Below are positions 8,730-15,408 of a DNA stretch of 64,000 nt, piece after piece. Made by a program: the position numbers and the translations under genes. Source of the stretch: MWBF01 sp040772005 (lineage in GTDB: Bacteria > Chloroflexota > Anaerolineae > CG2-30-64-16); NCBI GenBank assembly GCA_040772005.1, contig JAXGYZ010000003.1, positions 372,001-436,000 on the forward strand, given 5' to 3'. The notes under the pieces are model-generated. The model saw only the letters and a program-made list of their open reading frames with translations, ran no database searches and had not been told where the DNA came from. The stretch's first letter is position 1, and each line of letters begins with the position of its first letter.

Positions 8730-9623
8730 ATGACGGTGAAGACTCAGCCGGTGTCCCGGCCTCCGACCATCTTTGGCGTGCGGCTAACCCGGAAGCGCAT
8801 CAAGCATCTGGCCAGCCGCGTCCTGATTCACGCTGCGCTTACCCCGGCGGCTCTAATCTTCATGCTGCCGTTTCTGTGGATGCTCTCCACCTCGCTCAAG
8901 TCCAAAACGCAGCTCTATGTCTACCCGCCGATCCTGGTCCCGATTCCGCCGGAGTGGAGCAACTATCCGACGGCCGTCAACTACATCGACTTCTTCCTCT
9001 ACCTGCGCAACACGCTGGTCATCGCCGTGTCAGCCACGATCGGCCAGCTCATCTCCTGTTCGCTGGTCGCCTACAGCCTGGCGCGCATCCCGTGGCCCGG
9101 GCGGAATCTCTTGTTCATCTTCACTGTCGCGACCCTGATGCTTCCATTTCAGGTGACGCTCATTCCGCTGTTCATCGTGTTCAAGACCCTTGGATGGGTG
9201 GGCGATTTCCGCCCGCTGATCATCCCGAGCTTTTTCGGCAGCGCGCTCTACATCTTCCTGTTGCGGCAGTTTTTCATGACGCTCCCGATGGAGCTATCTG
9301 AAGCAGCCCGCATCGATGGGGCCAGCGAACTGCGTATCTATGCCATGGTCATCCTGCCGCTGGCGAAGCCGGCCCTCGCGACGGTCGCGATCTTCGAGTT
9401 TATCGCCCGGTGGCGCGACTACCTGGGGCCGCTCATCTACCTGAGCAACCAGAAGCAGTACACCCTCTCGCTGGGCATCTACGAGTATCGCTCCCAATAT
9501 GGCGCCGAGTGGGGGCTGCTGATGGCTGCCTCGGTGCTGATCACCTTGCCCATTATCCTGCTCTTCTTCTTCCTTCAGAAAACCTTCGTCCAGGGCATCG
9601 CGCTCACCGGCATCAAGGGTTAG
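8730..9623 (+). CDS. sugar ABC transporter permease (MalG/UgpE type)
   Basis: A 297-residue partner permease with six membrane segments (first at LTPAALIFMLPFLWMLSTSL). Its coupling loop is EAARIDGASELRIYAMVILP near residue 193, a well-preserved EAA motif. The N-terminal signature LPFLWMLSTSLKS is typical of the MalG/UgpE group. GAGGAG at about 8712-8717 lies 12 bases before the ATG. It ends the operon; a region of palindromic repeats follows. Confidence 0.93.
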   Translation: MTVKTQPVSRPPTIFGVRLTRKRIKHLASRVLIHAALTPAALIFMLPFLWMLSTSLKSKTQLYVYPPILVPIPPEWSNYPTAVNYIDFFLYLRNTLVIAVSATIGQLISCSLVAYSLARIPWPGRNLLFIFTVATLMLPFQVTLIPLFIVFKTLGWVGDFRPLIIPSFFGSALYIFLLRQFFMTLPMELSEAARIDGASELRIYAMVILPLAKPALATVAIFEFIARWRDYLGPLIYLSNQKQYTLSLGIYEYRSQYGAEWGLLMAASVLITLPIILLFFFLQKTFVQGIALTGIKG

Positions 9624-9797
9624 GTCAGTACACGCCCTCGCGCCGCCAGACATCGAGCATTAGCTCGTAGCGTGTTAGCTGCATGCCCGTCTAGACGCAT
9701 GCCCCAACTTCAGGGGCCAGGTGATTTCACCTGGCGTATTTCAACCCGCGGCCGGGATTGCCGGGTGTGCGGCTGGGGCGCGGCGTGGCCGGGAGGC
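9624..9797. other. intergenic stretch with a copy of a DUF5666-gene tail
   Basis: No gene is seen. Bases 9748-9793 match 43 of 46 positions of 18359-18404, which encode the C-terminal TPRPSRTPGNPG tail of the DUF5666-like protein; read on the minus strand the copy gives the same peptide pattern. It looks like the remnant of a related gene. Confidence 0.6.
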
Positions 9798-9998
9798 CTA
9801 CCGCGGCAGGGCGGTTTCAGAGTGCATCAGGTGAACCCACCCGGCAACTGAAGTTGCGGCTACCGTTGCGAAGTCTGCCTTCGCAGACTGGAAACTAACC
9901 GACGCAGGTCGGTTTTGCAGTGGTAGCCGCAGTTTCAACTGCCAGGCAGAAGGCACGAGTGCAACATGATTTCGCCCTGCTACCGCGGGGCCGCCCAT
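9797..9998. repeat. nested palindromic intergenic element
   Basis: About 200 bases with nested inverted repeats: outer CCGCGGCAGGGCG against CGCCCTGCTACCGCGG, middle arms 9843-9864 and 9922-9943 (18 of 22 matching, with paired changes that keep the stem), and an inner GAAGTCTGC/GCAGACT. No ORF fits. It could be a non-autonomous mobile element or a structured RNA. Confidence 0.6.
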
Positions 9999-10016
9999 CG
10001 TGTGGTGGAAAAGATA

Positions 10017-10025
10017 TGCTATAAT
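10017..10025 (+). promoter_or_regulatory. extended -10 promoter before the GAF remnant
   Basis: TGCTATAAT, an extended -10 element, 53 bases before the GTG of the GAF remnant. No good -35 box is seen. Confidence 0.45.
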
Positions 10026-10077
10026 CTCATCAGGAGGGCGCGTGGTCTAGGAACTGGAATCTTCCCAACGGCATGGT

Positions 10078-10689
10078 GTGCAGCGGTACCGCGAGCGGCT
10101 ACGGCTGCTCCGTGAAATAGACTGCGCGGTTCTGGGCGCACAATCGGTGGATCGAACTGCCGATGCGGCGCTGCAGGGCTGGCGCCAGCTGATGCCCTGT
10201 CTGCGCGCCAGCGTGGCCCTGTTCGACTTTCAGCGCGATGAAGTGGTGCTGCTGGCCACCTGCAGCGATTCGGACCTGCAGTTGCGCGCCGGAGCACGGG
10301 CGCAATTCAGCCCGGCGTTGTTCCTCGGTGAGTCGCCCCAGGGCCAGCCACACCTGATCCCCGACCTGAGCATAGCACCCTTTACGTTATCCCTGGGTTG
10401 ACTGATGCGGTATGAAGGGGTACGCTGCTATGCCAGCTTCCCGCTGGTGGTCGAGGACCAGGTGACCGGTGCGGTGACATTCCGATTAGCGCAGCCAGGC
10501 GAGCCACCGCAGGAAGATCGGGAGATCGCCACCGATGTCACGCTGGGTACGCTGCGCATCCTGATGACAGTGCACGGGCGCAAGCCACTGGCCGCGCTCG
10601 TCGGGTTTGTTGAGGTTACTATCGCGCTGCTTCGCCAAGGTCGGCTGCATCTGCGAAGAGGAGCAGCCCCCGGCCTTCGCGGTCGGTGA
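10078..10689 (+). pseudogene. GAF-domain protein, split by an in-frame stop
   Basis: Two ORFs in the same frame (10078-10401 and 10405-10689) together give a GAF sensor domain: ASVALFDFQRDEVVLLATC, then HLIPDLSIAPF before the break and YEGVRCYASFPLVVEDQV after it, with DREIATDVTLGTLRILM as the closing helix. A TGA at 10399-10401 interrupts the domain in the loop before the YEGVRCYASFPL strand. The C-terminal part degenerates to a basic tail, and no kinase or response domain follows. The reading frame starts at GTG 10078. It is most likely a decayed fragment of a larger GAF signalling protein; selenocysteine or a sequencing error are less likely alternatives. Confidence 0.75.
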
Positions 10690-10739
10690 CCAACGGGTGG
10701 CGTGCTGGATTCATGGCGGGGGCAGTTGAGCACGGAGGA
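10687..10739 (+). repeat. 53-base direct repeat, copy A
   Basis: Matches 12144-12197 at roughly 45 of 53 positions (shared core GGTGGCGTGCTGGATTCAT and CGGGGGCAG). The two copies bracket the DinB-like and methyltransferase genes. Confidence 0.7.
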
Positions 10740-10962
10740 CTGCCATGAAAGCATTCGGCCAGGAGTATACGCGGCTACGAGGGTGCATGCGTGCGAGCCG
10801 CTAGTTGATCGGCTGGATTACCGGTGCGAAGGCGCTTGCTCTGCTAAAGGGCGCGGTGAACCGTTAGGCTCCGAGCGTGTCGAGCAGGCTACACGGCAAC
10901 TGAGGCGAGAATTGCGCATGCTGCGCGCTTCTCTTCTCAAGCTGCTCAGGAGGAGGAATGCC
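10740..10962. other. gap with decayed coding-like sequence
   Basis: No intact gene. Short peptides that look coding are interrupted by stops: MKAFGQEYTRLRG from 10744, then LIGWITGAKALALLKGA after a stop, then ERVEQATRQLRRELRMLRA in another frame. Probably the remains of a small membrane-associated protein. Confidence 0.35.
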
Positions 10963-11499
10963 ATGCAGGCACTCTCTGATGTTGACGCCTACTTGACGTT
11001 GTTGGACTTACAGCGCGCGGAAATCTTTGCTGCTCTGGAGACGGTGGATGGTGCGCGGCTGTGGCAGCAGCCCGGTCCGAAGGAGTGGTCCGCGGGAGAA
11101 CACCTGGCCCATGCGACAGCCGCGCTGCGATCCTTCCGACGGATGTTTCAGACCTTCTGGGCCGTGCTTGCGCCGATCGGCTATCTGCGCCGCGGACGGC
11201 CCTATGAGACGGAGATTGACGATGTGTACGCTCGGCCGGGCTTCCCATTGAATGTCGGATGGCTATGGCCGCCGAGGTACACGCCGGAGCGACCTGCGAC
11301 CCTGGCGGTTCTGCGAGAGCTGATGGCCGCAGAGCACGGCCGAGTGCGGCGCTTCTATGAAGGCAAGGACGAGCGCATCCTGGGCAATACGCCGCTGTAC
11401 GATCCTGCGATTGGCTGCCTGAATATGATCCAGGCGCTGCGGGTGGGTGTGCATCACGACGCCCATCACTTTGCTACGATCCGGCGTATCCTGGAGTAG
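10963..11499 (+). CDS. DinB-like (DinB/YfiT superfamily) protein
   Basis: A 178-residue four-helix-bundle protein of the DinB/YfiT superfamily, whose members are often metal-dependent thiol transferases or hydrolases. The possible metal-binding histidines are in WSAGEHLAHATAAL near residue 50 and in GVHHDAHHFATIRRIL near the C-terminus, the family's usual places. The ATG at 10963 follows AGGAGGAGG (10948-10956), so the longer frame opening at 10702 is not used. It is followed five bases later by a membrane methyltransferase gene, probably co-transcribed. The substrate is unknown. Confidence 0.82.
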   Translation: MQALSDVDAYLTLLDLQRAEIFAALETVDGARLWQQPGPKEWSAGEHLAHATAALRSFRRMFQTFWAVLAPIGYLRRGRPYETEIDDVYARPGFPLNVGWLWPPRYTPERPATLAVLRELMAAEHGRVRRFYEGKDERILGNTPLYDPAIGCLNMIQALRVGVHHDAHHFATIRRILE

Positions 11500-11504
11500 T
11501 ATAG

Positions 11505-12110
11505 ATGGTCGCCTGGCTCAACCTCGGCCTGCTGCTGCTAGCCTCCTTGCTTTTCCTCTACTACTACGTGCGCAGCGTCAGCCCGGCCGGCCGCGCTCAG
11601 GTCACCGGGCCACGGGCCTATACGGATGCCGGTCGCGATCGCATCTTCGCCTCTATCTTCGAGGGCCTCGCGGCAGCGGGCTACGTGCTCTACTTCTTCT
11701 GTCCGCTGCCGGCGCCGTTGCCCCGGACCTTCCCTTGGCCATGGCCGCTCTCGATCTTGATTGCCATCCTCATCGCTGTACCGGCCAGCGCCCTCATGAT
11801 CATCGGTGTCCGAGACGCTGGCGCGGAAACGCTGCAACCGAAACCCGAACACCAGATGTACGGCGGCATCTATCGTCACATCCGTCACCCGCAGGCCGCC
11901 GGCGAAGTGTGGCTGTGGTGGGTTTTTGCGTTCCTGCTACACTCGCCGTTCCTGGCCCTCTTCTCCTTCATCTACATTCCCATCTTCCTGGTTATGTGTT
12001 GGGCCGAGGAGCAGGACCTGCTGTTGCGGTACGGGGAGGCCTACGTCGAGTACTGCCGGCAGACACGCGCCTTCTTTCCCCGCCGGAAACGAAAAGGACT
12101 TCCCCAGTGA
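11505..12110 (+). CDS. isoprenylcysteine/phospholipid methyltransferase-like membrane protein
   Basis: A 201-residue integral membrane protein of the ICMT/PEMT-like group. Membrane segments are seen at the N-terminus (LNLGLLLLASLLFLYYYV), near residues 55-100, and in the C-terminal half. The conserved SAM-binding part is MYGGIYRHIRHPQAAGE followed by EEQDLLLRYGEAYVEYCR and FFPRR, a standard pattern in this superfamily. Bacterial members methylate lipids or small isoprenoid-like compounds; the substrate here cannot be told. It starts five bases after the DinB-like gene. The C-terminus is strongly basic. Confidence 0.82.
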   Translation: MVAWLNLGLLLLASLLFLYYYVRSVSPAGRAQVTGPRAYTDAGRDRIFASIFEGLAAAGYVLYFFCPLPAPLPRTFPWPWPLSILIAILIAVPASALMIIGVRDAGAETLQPKPEHQMYGGIYRHIRHPQAAGEVWLWWVFAFLLHSPFLALFSFIYIPIFLVMCWAEEQDLLLRYGEAYVEYCRQTRAFFPRRKRKGLPQ

Positions 12111-12143
12111 TCGGTGTTTCCGCGAAGCGTAACGCTATCTCGA

Positions 12144-12197
12144 TGACCAGCCGGTGGCGTGCTGGATTCATCGCGGGGGCAGCTGATTACGGAGGGT
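12144..12197 (+). repeat. 53-base direct repeat, copy B
   Basis: Second copy of the repeat at 10687-10739, lying just past the stop codon of the convergent permease-UspA gene. Confidence 0.7.
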
Positions 12198-12208
12198 CCT
12201 TGGAAGTC

Positions 12209-14587
12209 TCAGGTCTCAGCGAGCTCACGATTGATGGGGAGGATCAGGACCGGACTGTCGCTGAGCTGGACGACCTGCTGAGCCACGCTGCCCATGAAGA
12301 GCAGGTCAAGGCCACCGCGTCCTTGCGAGGTGATCATGATCAGATCCACCCCTTCGCGCTTCCCCACATCGACGATCGTGCGGGCCGGATAGGAACCCGT
12401 TACGATCGTGCGGACGGTTATCCCCTCGGCACGCAGACTCGCGGCGACCTCGTCCAGGTATCTTCGCATGCTGCCTTCCGCTTGCTTGCGGATGGTGTTG
12501 ATGACGGCGGCTGGGGCGCGGTATTTCTCGCTCTCTGGCACGGCCGGCACACAGAGCAACATCAGCTCGCAATCGAACTGCTGCGCGAACAAACGCGCGT
12601 AGGGCAAGAGCTGTTCGGCAAAGGCTGAACCGTCCAGGCCGACAAGGATCCGATTGAGATGAGGCGCTTCAGCGGGGCCGCTCTCAAAGACCTGGACCAG
12701 CAGGATCGGAATGTCAAGCAGGTGGACCAGCTTGCTGGACAATCCCTCGCCCAGCCAATTCTTCTCACCCGATCTCCCATGCGTCGTGACGATGACCAGG
12801 TCGCTGCCCTTTTCAGTTACTACCTGCTGCGCAATTGCGGCGGTGGAGCCCGGTCGGACGGTCGCGTGGACGCGGATACCTGCGGCATGGACCTTTTCAG
12901 CCACCTGACTGAGATAGGCCGCGGCTTCTGCATGTGCGCTGCTGCCCTCCTGGTAATCGCGGGAGGCCGCAAGGAGGGTCAGATGGGCACCGGTGGTCTC
13001 GCAGACGAACCGGGCCATGGGGAGCGCCTGCGCTGCATAGGCGGAGCCATCCAACAACGTGAGCACGTGCTCGATCCTGATGATGGCATTCCGATGGCGG
13101 TAGGCGTGGACCGGCTCAGGCATCCAGCTTATCGTGGCCTGAGCCTCTCCCCCGTTGGTCGAAGCCTGGTCGGGTGCCTGGCCGAAGCCAAAGCCGGCCA
13201 GCAGATTGGCATTGATCTGGCCGAGGTAATCCATCTCGGGCGAAGGCGCGCCGATGCGCCGGCGAAAGTAGCTGAACGCGAAATAGAGGATGGGGACCAT
13301 GATGAAGTAGGCCCAGGCGCCTTCCAGGAATCGCTCCTCGAAGATTATCAATGTGGCGCCGGTTGTCAATAGGGCCGCGCTGGCCGTGCCGGCAACTAAG
13401 GCTGCCCGGTGGATCGAAAACTGACCGGATAGCTCGCGTACCAGGCGTTGGGTGACAGCCCAGCCCGTCATGCTTAGCAGGATGAAAACGCCGGCCGCGT
13501 AGAGGGCCAGATAGGTGGCCTCGTGAGTGCCGAACAGGAAGAAGCTGACGCTGACAACTCCAACCTCCAGCCAGACCGGCTTATCCGCGACATCGTGGCG
13601 GTTCAGGGCACCAAGGGCAGACGGGATATAGTGGCGCTCTCTAAGGCCCAAGGCCAGGTTCTGCAGGCCCTGAGCACTGGCGGCACAGGCCGACATGAGG
13701 ACGAAGATGCCGACCAAGGAGCCCAGATAGGGCAGGGGCGCCGGCAGGAGCTGGTCCATCGTCTGGGTGAAGACGGAGACGTGCGGATCGTGGGGATCAG
13801 ACAGGGCGAAGATGGCTGGGCCGACTATCAGCATGGTCGCGGCGGTGGTGGCCATGATGATAAGCAGACTCCGGAAGGCTCTGCGACTTTTCTGTTCCGG
13901 CGTTCCGTCAAAAGCGGCGACCAGGTTGGCAAACACCTCGATGCCGGTCATGACCGCTAAGATACGGACATAGCCACCGATGGTGAAATGCAGATTCGGT
14001 GGCAGGAAGGCGGCAAGCGATAGCGGCGGGAGATGAAGGCCAGTCTTGAGCAGTGTTGTCAGAATCATCAGCCAGAGCAGAACGAGCACGCCGGCTGTGG
14101 CCGGGCCAAAGGTACGGGCAGCCATCCGGGGGCCCCGGTTGACCAGCCACCCGGTTAGCAAACTGAGCCCGACTGCAACCAGGGTGCGGTACTGCAGGCC
14201 CAGGATCTGCGCGTTGAGGACAGGGAAGCGATCGGCGATGAAGGTGACCATGGCGGCCATGCTGACCAGGAAGGTCAGTGTGTATTCGATGAAGGTGATG
14301 GCCGCGTTAACCTTGACGGCCCATCCACCGAACTCCTCTTCGCTCAGGCCGCTTCCCCCCGAGCCATCGGTGACCCATTGCATGACGAGCCGGTACATGG
14401 CCGAGACCACTGCGATGGTCAGAACTGCCAGCCACACAGACCCGCCGAAGACGATGCGGGCCGCGCCGGAGGCCACGATGAGGCTCAGGAAGGGCCCAAA
14501 GACGTACAAGGGCGAGGTCGCCGGATCCCCTCCGCCGGCCAGTGCACCTTCCATTGAGTTACGGAGTTTGTGAGAGATGCGCGCCAT
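12209..14587 (-). CDS. APC-superfamily permease fused to two UspA domains
   Basis: A 792-residue protein: about twelve membrane segments (residues 1-455) of the amino acid/polyamine permease type, beginning with the GDPATSPLYVFGPFLSLIV segment, then two cytoplasmic universal stress protein domains at about 505-640 and 650-788. Each UspA copy ends in the nucleotide-binding pattern: DLVIVTTHGRSGEKNWLGEG with SKLVHLLDIPILLV in the first, DLIMITSQGRGGLDLLFMGS with QQVVQLSDSPVLIL in the second (G-2x-G-9x-G(S/T) type). Permeases with UspA tails are thought to be gated by ATP or stress signals. It is 33 bases downstream of a methyltransferase gene on the same strand. The transported compound is unknown. 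Confidence 0.88.
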   Translation of the reverse strand: MARISHKLRNSMEGALAGGGDPATSPLYVFGPFLSLIVASGAARIVFGGSVWLAVLTIAVVSAMYRLVMQWVTDGSGGSGLSEEEFGGWAVKVNAAITFIEYTLTFLVSMAAMVTFIADRFPVLNAQILGLQYRTLVAVGLSLLTGWLVNRGPRMAARTFGPATAGVLVLLWLMILTTLLKTGLHLPPLSLAAFLPPNLHFTIGGYVRILAVMTGIEVFANLVAAFDGTPEQKSRRAFRSLLIIMATTAATMLIVGPAIFALSDPHDPHVSVFTQTMDQLLPAPLPYLGSLVGIFVLMSACAASAQGLQNLALGLRERHYIPSALGALNRHDVADKPVWLEVGVVSVSFFLFGTHEATYLALYAAGVFILLSMTGWAVTQRLVRELSGQFSIHRAALVAGTASAALLTTGATLIIFEERFLEGAWAYFIMVPILYFAFSYFRRRIGAPSPEMDYLGQINANLLAGFGFGQAPDQASTNGGEAQATISWMPEPVHAYRHRNAIIRIEHVLTLLDGSAYAAQALPMARFVCETTGAHLTLLAASRDYQEGSSAHAEAAAYLSQVAEKVHAAGIRVHATVRPGSTAAIAQQVVTEKGSDLVIVTTHGRSGEKNWLGEGLSSKLVHLLDIPILLVQVFESGPAEAPHLNRILVGLDGSAFAEQLLPYARLFAQQFDCELMLLCVPAVPESEKYRAPAAVINTIRKQAEGSMRRYLDEVAASLRAEGITVRTIVTGSYPARTIVDVGKREGVDLIMITSQGRGGLDLLFMGSVAQQVVQLSDSPVLILPINRELAET

Positions 14588-14620
14588 AATGAAATCTCTA
14601 TCTATGAGCCGGTGCCTGGT

Positions 14621-15292
14621 TCATCGGTCGATCTTCTGTGCGATAACGACGGCCACGGGTAAGCCTCCGAGGGAGCCCCGTATCACCTCTGTGGGGTTGA
14701 AGCCATGGCCGCAAAGCACATCGATGACCGGAATCGGGTGACAGTCGATCCATCCGGGAAAACGCCGGCCCGCCCAGTCGTATATCCGCGTGATCACCGT
14801 GGCATGCTCCTGCCAGTCCAGCGCTATCACGCCCAGTCGCCCATCTGCCGCGAGCGCCCGGCGACACTCTCCGAGCACCTGTGCGGCATCGCCGGCGCTG
14901 AAAAGCTCCAGGGTAAAGCTCATGAAGACGGCGGCGAACTGACCTGAGGCAAAGGGTAACGCCAGGGCATCGCCCCGGATCACGCGGGCCGCCGACAGGT
15001 GCGCGCGCTTGACCCGAGCGTCGGACACGCGGCACATGCCGGCCGACAGGTCGACCCCGTAGACCCTGCCGGTCCTCCCAGCAGCCACGGCCAGGCTGAC
15101 CAGGCTATGGCCCGTGCCGCAACCGATTTCCAGCACAGATTCGCCGGCAGCAATGTTCAGCCGGCGCACGGCCAGCTCTCGCCAGCCGGACTCAAACGGT
15201 CCGCTCAGGAGGTCATACCACCGGCTCAGCTTATCGTAGGAGGTCCGCACACCCAGGGTGGAGGTAACTCTTTGAGACATTGCTGGTATCAT
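14621..15292 (-). CDS. class I SAM-dependent methyltransferase (UbiE-like)
   Basis: A 223-residue methyltransferase with Rossmann motif I VLEIGCGTGHSLVSLA near residue 55, the acidic motif II VYGVDLSAGM, and motif III/IV region DALALPFASGQFAAVFMSF, the UbiE/MenG-like pattern. The N-terminal part YDKLSRWYDLLSGPFE is also usual for this group. It may methylate a quinone, lipid or other small molecule. It leads a two-gene leftward unit with the permease-UspA gene and is divergent from the CLC gene. An internal Met at 15280 is an alternative start. Confidence 0.86.
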   Translation of the reverse strand: MIPAMSQRVTSTLGVRTSYDKLSRWYDLLSGPFESGWRELAVRRLNIAAGESVLEIGCGTGHSLVSLAVAAGRTGRVYGVDLSAGMCRVSDARVKRAHLSAARVIRGDALALPFASGQFAAVFMSFTLELFSAGDAAQVLGECRRALAADGRLGVIALDWQEHATVITRIYDWAGRRFPGWIDCHPIPVIDVLCGHGFNPTEVIRGSLGGLPVAVVIAQKIDR

Positions 15293-15308
15293 ATCAGAGC
15301 TGATGCGG

Positions 15309-15337
15309 TTCTTGAAAAGGTCTTCATGTAGTATAAT
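15309..15337 (+). promoter_or_regulatory. probable promoter of the CLC gene
   Basis: TATAAT at 15332-15337, with TTCTTG at 15309-15314 (17-base spacer) or TTGAAA at 15312-15317 (14-base spacer). It lies in the divergent gap between the methyltransferase and CLC genes. Confidence 0.5.
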
Positions 15338-15408
15338 TCCCGATCGATGGTAGCATGCTGGAGCGTGAGTGCACTCGGGCCAGCGCGATTCCGGAAGGGT
15401 AGATCGAC

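Noticed and set aside
10399..10401. Selenocysteine at the in-frame TGA of the GAF gene
   Set aside because: GAF domains do not use selenocysteine, no SECIS-like hairpin is obvious, and the rest of the gene is also worn.
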